Positions 38,201 to 50,243 of a stretch of DNA of 64,000 nucleotides are shown in pieces. The stretch lies in the NCBI GenBank assembly GCA_030248065.1, contig JASAMV010008209.1:1-64000 (forward strand), written 5' to 3'. The notes beneath the pieces are model-generated. The model made no database searches, was not told the origin of the DNA, and worked only from the letters and a program-made list of their open reading frames with translations. The first letter of the stretch is position 1, and each line of letters begins with the position of its first letter. The translations under genes were made by a program, and so were the position numbers. Source of the stretch: Rhynchonema sp. JSB1_4 (taxonomy: Eukaryota; Nematoda; Chromadorea; Monhysterida; Xyalidae).

Positions 38201-41053
38201 CCATCCATTGCGTCGTTAATAGGCATGATAACAAGACCAAGAAATGACAAAATCAGCTCCGTCCTTCAGAATATAACATTGGTACCATTCGTTATTGGGA
38301 GTTGCTGTAGGTGAGCCAATGTCAAGCCTAAAGTTGGGCTTGTACTTGGAACCCGAGCTGAAGCACCCGTGTAGGCCTAGGTACTGGGGTATAGGGTACT
38401 CACCAAATCGGCCAGTGCTCATTAACGTGCACATGGCGATTGAAAAATTCACAGCACACAGGTACAGAATACGTCTATCTCGCGCTGATGTTTCACTCCA
38501 AAACATTTCCCTTGCCCATTCAGGCAATGTTCATTATCGCTCGGTTCTACCGGCGTCGTCTGCTGCGCACGTTCATGTCCGACATGCAACAACGTAGTGC
38601 TGGCGGTGGTGGTCATTCACACAGTCACCACACGCATGATCATAATGTTTCACGCACTACTGCATTGGACGGTATGGCTGCGTGGACCGACCCGAATGAC
38701 GTTCACGGCAATCATGCTGTCAGCAACATGTGTCAACATCAACAAGCACAACGACAGACTGCGACCATGCAGTTGGTTGGCGATCGACGATTCTATGTAT
38801 TGCCGGATGCGGATGTGAGTTGGGCAGGGGGGGGGCGTGCCACAGCCATGTAGTGGATTCGTGCTGACGATGACCTGGTGCACCGCTCGTCTGCGATAAA
38901 GCACGGCGGTTCAGCCAAAAACGCGTCGGTGCATGGCGCACACGGTGAGCTTCTTTGTCCGCCAGATTAAGTGCCACCTATTCAGTTATTCAACTTTTAC
39001 GACGAATGTAATGTTTCACGAGAACTTTCTCACTATTTTTTGCAATCACCTCCTCGTCCTGTGGTTGGAGATTCGGTTGATACGCTGTACATTATGTTGA
39101 AATGGATATTTTCGACCGCTTTATCACACAAATGTTCTTATTCGCAACGTTTCGTGACTGACTGACGACACTTTTTCAATGGAAAAATCTGCAAAATTGA
39201 TTCTACACGTTCTACACACTGTACACAATTGGTGTTCGTTGGTGAAATCCTTCTCCAGAGATATTGATGACAAACTGAGATGTTTTCTAATAAAATTATT
39301 CCCTTCCCATATCAGATCGGGGTGCTTGAGGCGCCGCCCGCTTACGACGATGCGCTCAAACATCCGGCGGTGCGACCAACTGTACGACAGACGACAGCGG
39401 GCGCTGACAGACCATCCAGCACGTCAGGCGTCATACAAATGCGACAGTCGGAGGTCGCGTCCGACACTGACGTGCGTGATGTTTCATGGGCTTTTTTCAC
39501 CGTTGCTCCTCAGATCTTGGGTGGTTCTGGGCTTTGATTAACTCAGTATGACCTAATTATGCGGCTTGAATTACTGCAATTATCTTCAAGCTTACTGCAA
39601 AGCGCGTGAAACGTCAGCGAATCACGCACGCGTTCTCTGTATAGGTACATACATATACGTTCACGGTTGTCGTGCGCCACCATACATGCAGATATACGCA
39701 CTGTATCGACTGATGTTTCACAGGGTTATGTGCCATGTAAGCCATTCGTTGCAACTCACACCCTGGGTGAAGCCCACTGGCCACAGATATAATCGTCAGA
39801 CCTAAATGTCCGCTCTTTTCATTGTCATTGACACCCACGTTGCGCCAAAATGACCGCAGAAATGCTGGGGTCTCAGATGTTTCAATCCACCGCCGGTGTC
39901 ATACTGCTTTTACGAAGTTCCAAAGTCGCAATCAAGAATACTGTACGCCCGTATATTTCAAAAACCGATTTTTTCTTATTTATGCAGATGCCCGGCCCGT
40001 CCAATCGACAGTCAGCGCCCGGCGCCCTCTCGATGACTGTCCAGTCCGCCCGTCTGCCGCCGCTGTCCATTTATAACACGGATGAAACATCATCCGTCAC
40101 CGACGTTGACGACGCGGCGGACGTGGGACGGACAACGGTGGTGGTCGCACAGCGATGGACGGGTGAGGACGTGTCGAATTCGAGTGATGTGAGTTTGTAT
40201 TTTCAATTATTCTTTGAGGTTTTTTTCATTTCGTTCGTTTTTTCCATTTCTTTGTTTATACCGCAAGGGCCAATATGAACTTCTTCCCATACAGTGACGC
40301 CACATCTGCGGAGGTTGTCCCTATTTTATTTGGATCGTAGTGACACACCAAAGTTGTGACCAGTGTAAAGCCTGTAAATCTGCACCTGCACCTGGTGAAC
40401 AACTTTCATGTGTTACACTGGTCAAACTTCTAGTCCCACCACCCTGGCTCAAAATAGTGCGATGCAAACAAAAATGGACACCTTCAACCCCAGTCCGCGG
40501 GATGCAGCGTCTGTCAACTATTTAATGCTTATGAACGAATAGGCTCATATCTGTTCATCAATTGATTAAAATCTTATTTCAGGATGACAGTTCGCCTGTA
40601 TGGAGCGACGTAGATGATGACGACCTGTCCGTCGCTACCGTAGTCTCGAACCCTTCAGCCAATCACAATCAACAGCCAATCAGCGATCAGCACGCGCATC
40701 GCTCATTGGTCAGCCGCATATCGCACTGGGCCCGGCAGCGCGTCGGCTCCACTGGCAGTAACAACAATAACAATAATACCAATGTCCAGCCAGATGATGT
40801 TTCACAGGCGGATGAAAATGATCGACAGGACAACATCGATAGTGCGATATCGGATGCGGAGCCAAAATCAGAGTCGGAGTCTGAGTGGGCCGACAACCCT
40901 GTACCAGCGCGCGGTAGCAACCCTGTGCATGCAGCTAGCACTAGCGGAACACCAAGAATGGTAGTACCCCCTAACATGCCACCCCCGGCTGCAGTGCAAC
41001 GCAACAGTGCACCATCGCTAACCATTGCACCTCATAGGGAGTCGAGGGTCTAG
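32245..41053 (+). CDS. CUB / LDL-receptor-A single-pass membrane receptor, 15 exons, 956 aa
   Basis: Exons: 32245-32320, 32636-32805, 33150-33352, 33967-34184, 34681-34880, 35357-35555, 35738-35874, 36459-36625, 36934-37056, 37387-37493, 37944-38095, 38524-38814, 39316-39471, 39988-40188 and 40583-41053. Phases agree and sum to 957 codons. Residues 1-20 are a signal peptide ([17 protein letters not shown]). About 200 N-terminal residues have no clear domain. A CUB domain starts near [15 protein letters not shown] and a second at [16 protein letters not shown]. An LDL-A module follows ([20 protein letters not shown] then DYSDERQC), then a transmembrane helix ([17 protein letters not shown]). 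The roughly 370-residue tail has a His-rich stretch, a PPAY motif ([10 protein letters not shown]) and acidic/Ser-rich regions. Two CUBs plus LDL-A plus TM resembles Neto/SOL-2 or LEV-10-type receptor auxiliary proteins; this is inference from architecture. An alternative Cys-bearing open segment lies at 35645-35737 in frame with exon 7. Confidence 0.85.
34555..34633. mobile_element. Truncated copy of the CAGTGTAGTTCCTGG hAT element
   Basis: It ends CCAGGAACTACACTG like the right end of 11895-12284, and upstream carries TCCATTTTAGTCCTAAAAAT, the same interior motif. The left end is missing. It lies in an intron just before the first CUB exon. Confidence 0.65.
38085..38165. repeat. Degenerate tandem repeat TTACGGTAGGTTACGGTAGT
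   Basis: Three to four imperfect units of TTACGGTAG(G/T)T and GTTATTGGGA start at the donor after the transmembrane exon (38095/38096) and continue into the intron, so the exon end itself overlaps the repeat. Confidence 0.7.
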
Positions 41054-41459
41054 CTAGGCCCATTATGATCTCCACATCCATTGATTTGAGGTCGGGCGTG
41101 TTCGGGTACCTGAACTTTGTTGACATTTATGGTAGTTTTTGGTAAACTTGACTGATACTTATGTCGCAATATTGCGCGCGTGCTTTACAAACGAGCTTTT
41201 GTGAACAATACTGATGTTGCTCTTTTTTGGTATATGTGTTCTCAATGTAATGCAATGATAAAACTAGTCATTCTTTATTGAAATTATCATAAAACAACGA
41301 TATGACCTGTTCAACATGGCACTAACAATGAATCCAATTTCTTCCAAGTAAATTCCGTGAAAAAAGCAATACATTCACTCATTTCCACTGGCACGAGAAA
41401 ATAAATTTGACAACAGCAAAAAAAACAAATCCGAAAATCATCACCGAACCATCATCATC

Positions 41460-44400
41460 ATGCCACCGAGTCAAAGTCGTCAGTCACCACGTGGCACCTT
41501 GGACGAACGCATTCGCACCGTGCTCAAACGCATGTATCCAGGTGGGTACCGGAGTTTTCCATATTGAGTCGGAATAGAGCCCTTCGAGAGTACTATCCGT
41601 TTCCGTTTCCGAATTAAACTCCCGGGCCATTAAGGGATAAACAATTTTCAGAAAATCATAACCTCATGATCATTTAAAGCTTATTAACGACAAATTTCGG
41701 TGTATAGCAGGCTGATGTTTCACTCACCCACTGTATATACTGTGTGTTTGCAGATGTTCCAATCACGGTGCACGCGCTCGAGCACACCAAACAGTGCGTG
41801 CTGGCGTTGGTGCGAAATGTGAGTGCTTGCGAATATCTTGCTTTCAATTTTTTTTATTTTCTGCTCGATAGAGATTCCTTCATTAAAAAAGGATGAAAGA
41901 ACATTGCGTGGGTGAAATTTGGTGATCGGATGCATTCTTAAAAACTATTGTCCGATGGTTGCACAATCTGCTGTGCAGCTGCAACTGTTCGCGCGCGACT
42001 CGGCGCAGACCTGCGATCGAAGCGAAGTGACCAACGTCGACGTGGCGGTCGGCTGGATGCGTCTGTGCGGCGTGGACGACACAAAACCGAACAGGGACGA
42101 ATTCGAATTCGCGATGTCCGGCATCGAACGCGCCGACAAGAATCTGCAGAAGGTTCAGTTCGTTTTTCGTTGGGAATATTGGCGCCGCGCGCGTATATTA
42201 CGTAAGGGTTTTAGTGCGCTTATGCACACGGTATCAACATTCACTGATCGGCTGGGAGCGTGATTACATGATTTTTTGCTCGGGATGTTTCGAGATTTCC
42301 TGATTTTCCGATAATTTCGAACAACAGTGATTTATTGGGTGTCTTTTAAAGTCTTTTAGAGAACCTGCCGTGAATAAATCTGGGAACATAATCTGCAAAG
42401 CAAAATGGTTGCGGTAATTAACGCTCCAATCTCATCACAAAGTTTGATACCAAGTAAACTGCTACGATTTCCAACGAGGGTTTTGTACGCCCATATCACC
42501 CATATCCAGAATATTCTACTGTATCTCGATCTCTAGTTCATTTCAGAACAAAGGTCTCGGCAAATACAAATAAACGAACGGGTCAAACCAAATACAGAAA
42601 CATGCATGCATCAAAGAAAGTGGAAACCATGATTGCAACTTTTGAACATTGAGTACTGATATCCATTCTCAAGATTGCCTGAAAATAAAATCGCTTGAAA
42701 TGTGAGTGGAGATTCGATTTTTCAAAGTGCAAAAAAATAAAAATGATTGTTCCGTGATCTGAGCCAATCCAGTAAAATTAAAATGAATCAGACGAGACAG
42801 TTTGAAACCATTTGTTTCCATTATGTGTCACTTCATCAAACGACTTCTGTGACAAAAAACGGTACTCTAGGTACGCTTGCAAACTCTGAACCGCCACACC
42901 AAACGCATGCTCCCGGAAGGACTCGAACCTCCGACCTCCCAGCCACTAGGCCTGGACAGCCAGTTGCTCTACCAACTGAGCTACGGGCTGCGGCTCAAAG
43001 TTGCACTTAAGCTGGAGTTATACTTGTCCATTTTGGGCTTGTAGACAATGAGGACAAAGTTTTGTTTCAATCATATTTTGTGACAGCGTTGGAGCACTAA
43101 TTTCGACCAGCGTAAAAGTTGTTCGTTTTGTGCAGGGGAACAACTTTTACGCTGGTCGAAATTAGTGCTCCAACGCTATCACAAAATATGATTGAAACAA
43201 AAATTTGTCCTCATTGTCCACAAGCCCAAAATGGACAAGTATAACTCCACCTTTATACCATACCCATGCAACCGTGCAGACACACACTGCTTTGCACGCC
43301 AGACGCTACACGTTGCGCTGGCTAGCAGACTTCCAGTCCGCACGCTGTGTAACGTTCACACTTCAAGCTTGTTGCAATATTTCAGATCCGTGCACAACAA
43401 CACACAACGATTTGTGATATAAAATTTCATTAATAATTTTTTCGGTTTGTTACCCAACTGTGAAACTGCGCGTCTGTTTGGGGTCCGCCTGCGTGCGAGT
43501 GTGTTGCACTTTTGCACTTGTAAAAACTGGCCAAAATAAAATTGTCTGAGCGGGTGGTAAAAACAAGTGCGTACCAAATGTTGTACAAATGTAACCCATC
43601 TCTTCTTCTTGTTGGTTGCTGAATAACGCGTTGCTGGACAGGCAGCTGCCAACTGCTACTACATACTGTACCTAGGTACGTGTACATTTTCGACAAAAAA
43701 TGCCACCTCCGACTATTTTTAATCGTCAAAATAATTTTGTCATTCCGTTGGTCAAGCACTTTGTCAACTGTTCGCTATTTTTTTACAGCCTCACATATTT
43801 CAGGTTACGGCAGCTTGTGCGTAAAGGTCTGTTTATACTCTGACTGCCCGGCGGTAGCAGTCAGAAATTTGTGACTGCCCGTTCGGTCAGCTAATTGACG
43901 GAGCAAGAACAGTAGACGGCAGGTAGCGGTCAATGGACAGAGCGGAACAGGCAATCACCACACGCAATCACTGCCTTGCCGGACACTTCTGCGTGGTAGT
44001 GACTTCTCCGGATTTTGACTTCTACTTCCCGGAAGTCAGAAGTATAAATCGACCTTAACTGTTTGGATGCACAAATGCTGCCAATTCAGTGTGCGTGACA
44101 CCCACTGAGCGGCTGGAAGACCGCTTGTCGCGCTGTACATTTTTATTTTGAAGTTTTTTTTGAACACGAAAACTGCACAGAGCACAATCGGTGTCACACA
44201 GCCTGTTTGAGACTGAAAAAATCTTTTTTTCTGTTTTTTTTGAAGTTGATGATTTTATGCATCATGTACGCAGAGCAGATATATACCTACCTGCAGTAAA
44301 GGACCTAATGTACACTGCGCTTGGAATTTCGCAAGCAAAATCTTCGCAAGCCATTTTCGGTCGACCATGCCCGGCACAGATGTGTGATACAGCAAGGCGA

Positions 44401-45348
44401 ACAAAAAATGTCTGCGTGTTGTCTGTCTCTCCATAATCGTTCCAATCCAATCATACAAATTGTTTTCCTTGCCCTTTTTGATCGATGCGAAGAAGGGTTT
44501 AGACTCGACATTGAAGCTGAATTGATTTCATGCTTTTTATGATTCAGTGTTCACTGTTTAGATCTGTAAAGGAATGGTCATTCTCGATATAAATGCATAG
44601 CGCTATTTTCTGAGTTTCATTGCAGGCAGTTACGATTTAGTACTTTAGATAAATCAATTGTTCAAAAATTGTTGAACAACACTCTCATTCCTTTCGCGTG
44701 CCAAACGATTAAACGATGACATTCACCCCTGATATGAATAACGTTTGGTTTAGGTTTACCTCCCTCTTGACATCTCAGACGAAATCTTGAAACATCACCA
44801 GGTTAAGTTCACAGTACCCTCGTCAATGCATTGGATTCATTTTGAGCCAAAAGCGCCTTGACCATGGGCTTATACTGGTGTTGTCAACACCACTGCAGAT
44901 CGTCAGCGCATTGGCTCTCACGATGCAAGTGTGTCGTTGGGTGGAATTTTCGAAACGGTGTAAAGGTCAGTTGGGCGTAAAGGTCGGTGTAAAGTTCGGT
45001 CGAAAGCGCGGTCGGCGTAGCTCGGTGTAAACGTGAAACATTGCCTGTTATTAACGTGGAATGTTTCAAGTTTACACCGAGGTCTATCACACTGAGCTGT
45101 CGACCGAGCTTTCCACCGACATTTACACCCAACTGACCTTTACACCGTTTCGAAAATATCACCCATAGCGTCTCTGTATGTATGTACATTTATCGCGCTA
45201 ACAATTATCGCATTTGAACTGCTTTCCTATTTTCAAACTGATGTCGGTCGCACAAACTGATGCCCGCATCCCACATGTGTTGCCTCTGCAGGCATCCAGC
45301 CAGCTGCGTCAGCACGAATCACACGGGCAGTTGCGTCAACAGCAATAG
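41460..45348 (+). CDS. Small histone-fold-like protein, four exons, 125 aa
   Basis: Exons 41460-41541, 41754-41818, 41979-42152 and 45292-45348 keep phase and total 126 codons. The sequence runs MPPSQSRQSPRGTLDERIRT, VLKRMYPDVPITVHALEHTK, QCVLALVRNLQLFARDSAQT, CDRSEVTNVDVAVGWMRLCG. A short helix, a long central helix ending in LFARDSAQ, then a DV-starting helix is the layout of histone-fold subunits such as TAF9 or CENP-S/W. I infer this from pattern only. The last exon (ASSQLRQHESHGQLRQQQ) is 3.1 kb downstream, beyond a tRNA-like sequence and two palindromic elements, so the C-terminus is less certain. Its stop is 77 bp before the next start codon. Confidence 0.6.
42908..42993 (-). tRNA. tRNA-like sequence with good A and B boxes but poor fold
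   Basis: On the minus strand, TAGCTCAGTTGGTAGAGC is a canonical D arm/A box and GGTTCGAGTCC a canonical B box, with a paired T stem (GGAGG/CCTTC). The acceptor arms pair only in their inner four bases, and the anticodon region (ACTGGCTGTCCAGGCCTAGT) does not form a standard 5-bp/7-nt arm. I read it as a tRNA pseudogene or tRNA-derived element head, not a working tRNA. It lies 20 bp from the palindrome at 43014. Confidence 0.5.
43014..43248. mobile_element. Near-perfect 235-bp palindrome (foldback element)
   Basis: GGAGTTATACTTGTCCATTT at the left pairs with its complement ending ATAACTCC at 43248. The arms continue for about 110 bp each with few mismatches, to a short loop (TTTTGTGCAGGG). 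The central part contains GACCAGCGTAAAAGTTGTTC, present in fragments elsewhere in the window (see 20555-20752). Confidence 0.85.
44940..45174. mobile_element. GGGTG...CACCC foldback element, copy 2
   Basis: Same orientation as the copy at 19340-19565 and nearly identical along its whole length, including both octamers (45034, 45061). It lies in the last intron of the histone-fold-like gene, about 120 bp before its final exon. Confidence 0.85.
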
Positions 45349-45425
45349 CATCAGCCAAACAACCTGATTATCACACAATTATCCAGATAAGTGCGGCCTC
45401 CAAAAGGACAATTTCTTTATCAAAT

Positions 45426-46375
45426 ATGACCACTCATCGTCTACGACGCAGCTATCTAATCCGACCGGACCAGCTCGACCGTTGTCGTCACGTGATCGAA
45501 TCTCACTTTTCGGCCGTTGGCGGCAATTCAAATTCTGGCGCACCGAATGTGCATAAATGGAACGACACATTCTACGACACCGAATCGCATCAGTTGAGCA
45601 ACGCCGAGTGCATACTGATGAAAGACAGCGATTCGTGCAAATATTGGAAGTTCTTCTGTTACGCGCACGATAATATCATGGAGCTGATCACCGGTATACT
45701 GTTTTGTTTTTTTTCCCGAAATATTTCAGACAGCTTTTATTTTCGTTTTTTTTCAAGCATATGATACAGGCTCTAACCTATCGTTTTTTTTCAGACGAGC
45801 AAGAAATTAAAGAACCGCTGAGCAGATTGCTCAACTACGATAGCCCGGCCGATATTAAGAATGATCTCTTGAAAGTTGGTTGGATTTGGGATGACGTTTA
45901 TACAAATGTTGTGATCGCAAGCGTCTGCGGGTAGTTGCGTTGACAACAATATAGGAGCAAAGCAGGTCGTTCTTTGTTGAGTGTTACAACTTAGCAGAAA
46001 CCGTTACACCAGGTCATCAGTACTTGTACGGCTTGCTAGTGAACGACCCACATACCCAGTAATGCGCCAACTCAATCACAGAATGCAAAACAAGAACTCT
46101 GCAGCAGCAGCAAGTTCGGTATCGTTCACCGTTGCAGTTCACCGTTAATATTGCAGCCGTTCTTCACAATCGCCAACCACAAACGCACGTACGAACATGA
46201 TGGCGTGCGAGCTACAGTAATCGAGACGGATTACGGTTTCGCACATTGCGAACTCGAGGTTACGGTAGTTGACTGTGCCGTGACCAAAGCGCTCGACAAA
46301 ATGCAAGCGTTGGATAGACGATTTGGTTGGTGCCAATCTGGGATTATTCAATATTGTCCATCTATGCCATCATGA
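45426..46375 (+). CDS. CYTH-domain protein resembling thiamine triphosphatase, 188 aa
   Basis: Exons 45426-45693, 45795-45874 and 46157-46375 keep phase (189 codons). Thiamine triphosphatase (THTPA) hydrolyses ThTP to ThDP in a CYTH tunnel. Similar segments in order: KWNDTFYDTESHQLSNAECI corresponds to the FRDTYYDT strand region; LSRLLNYDSPADIKNDLLK to the inserted helices; PFFTIANHKRTYEHDG and VIETDYGFAHCELEVTV to the final strands (DxDxxxFGxxxGExE type); KALDKMQALDRRFG to the closing helix. The N-terminal ExExK signature of CYTH enzymes is absent: the model starts MTTHRLRRSYLIRPDQL. It is also about 40 residues shorter than human THTPA at the C-terminus. Either a short upstream exon is missed or the protein is catalytically altered. 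Confidence 0.65.
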
Positions 46376-47177
46376 TACTAGAACGCACACATAAACACAC
46401 ACACGCATAACGTTCAATGGAGTGCCAAAGATTCCCTCGGTATACTGTAGTACAGCCCACCCTCTTTATTGTCACACGTTGATTTCGATTTCGGTCACTT
46501 AGAAGTTCGAAGAATATCCACTGTACAGAGTCATAATAATAAGAAGCTAATTATCTGGTTAATTTTACATGGATCACAACATTTTATGACGTTAATTATA
46601 ATGAGAGAAAGCCGGACCAATGTTTATAAAATTCACTAAAGATCAAAGCTCCACCGGTTGATTAGTTTGATGAAAGCATTTGTTCGGTTACGTTCTCGAG
46701 AACTGTAAATATTCGTCATCTTAAATGTAGCCTCAGGCATTGAAACGGGCGACCATAAAATTATGTACCGTATAATGTTCTCAATGGGACCCTAGGGCTT
46801 ATGGAAGTTATATATCATACACCAGACAACCACGGTTGGGTCTGGTGGGCTTCTACAATGGGCTTGTATTGGAGAAACGGTATTGACATGAAACATCAGC
46901 GCAACTTCGATCACACGCATCTGGTTGGACACAAATTTTCGTTCAAAGCGGGAGATAAAGCTGTGCACAATTCTTGTGGTTCAAATACGCACAATTTTTT
47001 GATCACAAGGACAAACAGGTTCCTGTAGTTTGGGGAGGTAACTTTGTTGGTAAACGTGTATGTATGTATTAATTAGTCTTGCTTATAGTTCGTTACAGTT
47101 TCTTCATTTCTGTTTCCAGTCTTCTATCCAAAGCCCCTAATTCGTTTCCACAAACGGGAATGGCAATAGGACACATA

Positions 47178-47834
47178 CAGTCCGTGACGAATTATGTGGA
47201 CGCTTTTCAACGGTGCCGCGCGCGCGCGGCAAGCGTTGTGCACATAAGCATAGAGCGGTCCTTTTGATTTGAGCGTGTCTGCACTAGCAAATGCCGCGCG
47301 CGCGGCTTTTCATTTTTGCTATACATCCAAGGCGGCAATTCAAACGTGCGTGCTATTTGCTGCTACTAGAGCTGATCAAATGTACAAAACGTGACGTCAG
47401 GCAGCACCGGCCCGGAGTAACAGATATAAAAACGGAGAGGGCGGCTTAGGGTCGTTTTTTGCGGCCATGAATGCAGAAAGCGATTGACATTAAATGCTAT
47501 GAAAAACAAAATAAACGTGCTAAAACTTTAACGCATGCCACACAAAAACAAATTGCAATTACTTCACGCAAAATTGAAAACTGATCGTGCATTTTTATCT
47601 TATTTCCAACTTGTTGTAATGCATAAAATTGTCGCTGTTTCTCCTTCAATATGCACTGCATGTGATTATTGGAAAACGCCGCGCGCGCGGCGCGCGCTAA
47701 ATTTTCCTGCTGCCAAGCTACCGTACTCTTGCAGATCACGATAATGCTTATGTGCACAACGCTTGCCGCGCGCGCCGCGCGCGCGGGCGCGCGCGGCAGC
47801 GTTGAAAAGCGTCCACATAATTCGTTACGGACTG
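47178..47834. mobile_element. Inverted-repeat element with CG-run arms and TA target duplication
   Basis: The left end CAGTCCGTGACGAATTATGT is answered by ACATAATTCGTTACGGACTG at the right, and TA flanks both sides. Just inside, GGACGCTTTTCAACG leads to long CGCGCGCG runs (47213-47230, 47765-47800), with further GCGC runs at 47295 and 47685. CA..TG ends with TA duplication fit a Tc1/mariner-like MITE. The CG alternation is unusual against the AT-rich surroundings. No transposase. Confidence 0.75.
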
Positions 47835-48269
47835 TAATTCAGCGCGAATTAGAAATAAAGTTGAACAAACGGCGTGTGACAGCACTGCGGCTGCTACCAG
47901 AACTACCGCCAGTCGTGTCCACATGATCGTTGTGTTTTTTGTTGATGAAAGCGAGCAGGATACAAACACCTGAAAATTAAAAAAATTCGGGCCGTAAATG
48001 TCCAAAGCCAAAATGGAATGAAATAACGCAAATATGCTCGCACTTTATACTTGTATATTGGGCGTCGTTCGATAGTTAACTGTGACGAATTACAAACTTC
48101 TTGTTCTTTGTGTGCTTCTTTCACCACCAATAGCATCAAACGCCCGTTTTCAAAATGTTGTCAATAAAATGTTTTAGGTACCTTCAGTTTTGCATCTGCA
48201 AAATCAGCCATTAATAATGAACTGTGCACAGTTTATATTGTCATTCCTCTTTTTCCGTACTTGCTCATC

Positions 48270-48647
48270 CAGGGTTGGGCAAAAAGACGGCGCTTGCTTA
48301 AAAAAACGACGTTTTTTAATATAAGGGTCTGGGTCGTTTTCCGTTTTTTAAACCTAGATTTTCCTTGCGATGTTTCAAAGAAAATAATTTTTTTTGTGAA
48401 TTGTTTGTCAAACTTTTTTGACCGGTTTTTTTACTTTACGCCGATATACGTCGATACGTCGATATACGGAGTTTTATTATCGTCGTCGACCACTTGCCAA
48501 ATTTGTTCAGATGATGTGGGCCAAATTGGAATGTTTGCAATTTGCCAGAAAAGGTTTGAAAACACACAAGATTGGTCTGCTTAGCCATTATTTCTTCCGA
48601 AAACGTACCTTTTTCAATTCTTAAAAAAAGTTTTTTGCCCAACCCTG
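48270..48647. mobile_element. hAT-type MITE (CAGGGTTGGGCAAAAA ends)
   Basis: Terminal inverted repeats CAGGGTTGGGCAAAAA and TTTTTTGCCCAACCCTG bound 378 bp. Flanks TGCTCATC and CGCTCATG agree at 6 of 8 positions, consistent with a decayed 8-bp hAT target duplication. It belongs to the same family as 50244-50967 and 60314-61332. Confidence 0.75.
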
Positions 48648-48764
48648 CGCTCATGTGTGCATAGTGAGAACACTGGGCAAACAGGTTTCGCGATTTTGCG
48701 CGGCGTGTGAGAACTGGTGCAACGCTGCCGACAGGTGATGAATGACAGGCAAGATGAATGCGGC

Positions 48765-48905
48765 CGGAATTATCGAAACAGGTGCAAACAAGAGTTGGGT
48801 ACAAAGTCGGTTGTGCAGCTCGGTCGAAACTTCGGTCGGAGTAAGTTCGATGTAAACATGAGAACATCTTTATACCCAAGCTCTTGTTTCATGGTCTTGA
48901 AAATT
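48765..48905. mobile_element. Highly diverged relative of the GGGTG...CACCC foldback family
   Basis: CGGAATTATCGAAACAGGTG, GAGTTGGGTACAAAGTCGG and CAGCTCGGTCGAAAC follow the order of GGAATTTTCGAAACGGTG, CAGTTGGGCGTAAAGGTCGG and AGCTCGGTCGAAAG in the intact copies. It ends near CTTGAAAATTCCGCCCC. Confidence 0.5.
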
Positions 48906-49959
48906 CCGCCCCATGCATGGGTCAGCGCACATCACATAAATGTGCAGCTGGCAGTTGCGGTGTGCGCGCCATGATCAGTGGAGGAAAACTGCGTAGAGGG
49001 GTGGGTGTGGTTTCAGTCGGTTACCAACGCACTAGCACGGCCGGACATCAGGTTTGGTTGTGCACATTTTCCATGTGACAAACGTCTATTTTAAAGCATC
49101 ATGAAAAACGCCAGCGGTGATAGTGTTTTTGGAAGCAGAGGCCATCCATCAAAAGTTGAGTTTAATCAATTGATATTTGCCGCTGCTTGATATTTTTTGG
49201 TGAGAACAATAAACTAGTTTTGCTTGAAAAGTCCTCGATACCATCAGAACTGGGCACGATAACTCATCATCTTACAATGTCGTCAGCAAAAACCGGTTCA
49301 CGCTCTCCATGTCATTGCTGTGGACAGCAAAGTGCTTGGTGTTTATCGTGAACTAACCAGCATACGCCCCAAACAAGTGCTGTACCACTCAGAGAGTACA
49401 GGGCGACACAGAATGAAACGATATGCTGAGTCCTTATTCTGCAATACGGAATTTTCCTGTCAAGAGAATATGATCGTCAAAGTTTTTTCGGGCAATTTGC
49501 CTCTGATTCAAACACCACTGGGCTCAAGGATTAGGCGTGGAAGTGCTAGTCAAGAACTAACGACTATGAAGCGTGCTTTGCTTGTTGTCCTCGCCCATTG
49601 CGGTCATCCATCATGGACCGTGCGTTACTTTTCGTTGGCTGTTGCCTTGGTGGCACCTTGCACTGGTGTTGATGCGCTTAGCGAGGTGAACGAAGCTGAA
49701 AAAGAACGCCAGGCTGTGGACCCTTCGTAGCCTGGGCGTGATGTGGCAAATTATGAAGGTGGTTTCATGTCAAGGAGACATCGACACCCAGGGGGACATC
49801 GGAATTTAATGTCGATCTGCAACAAAAGCGCCTTCATTGAACGCAGCATGTTTCATTACCCATGGACGAGCTTTCTCATGCTCTGAAACTGCTTTGGAAA
49901 CAAGTTATGAACTTCTGAGCATGCGCCTCCAGTGCTGACCCGCAAAACAACTAGATTCA

Positions 49960-50175
49960 ATCCTAATCGTGAAAAGCGGATTAGCCGGGCACGCTTAACC
50001 CGCTAATTTACACGATATTGTGACAGCATGCGCGGGAGCGGATTAGCGGGTTAGGGAGCGCAAAATTTCGGTCACCCGCTAACTCGCTAATCCGCTACTC
50101 CGCTTTCTACTATGTGAGAGCAAAAGCGGGCGGATCTCGCCCGCTAAACCGCTAACCCGATAACCCGCGTGCTAT
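49960..50175. repeat. CCGCTAATCCGCT-type degenerate repeat
   Basis: Imperfect units of GCGGATTAGCGGGTTA and its complement TAACCCGCTAATCCGCT recur with CTATGTGAGA near both right-hand units (50112, 50170). The block can fold on itself. No coding support. Confidence 0.65.
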
Positions 50176-50243
50176 GTGAGACCGATCTAACACTTCACAG
50201 GCAAGGATAGTTGAGAATATTCGGTCAATCGCAGCACTAAAAC

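Noticed and set aside
46801..47028. 75-codon frame with Trp/His-rich sequence
   Set aside because: Considered as a missing C-terminal exon of the CYTH gene, but neither phase nor sequence fits.
49320..49730. 136-codon open frame on the + strand
   Set aside because: Single exon, no recognisable motif, no splice or signal context; flanked by repeats. Could be chance.
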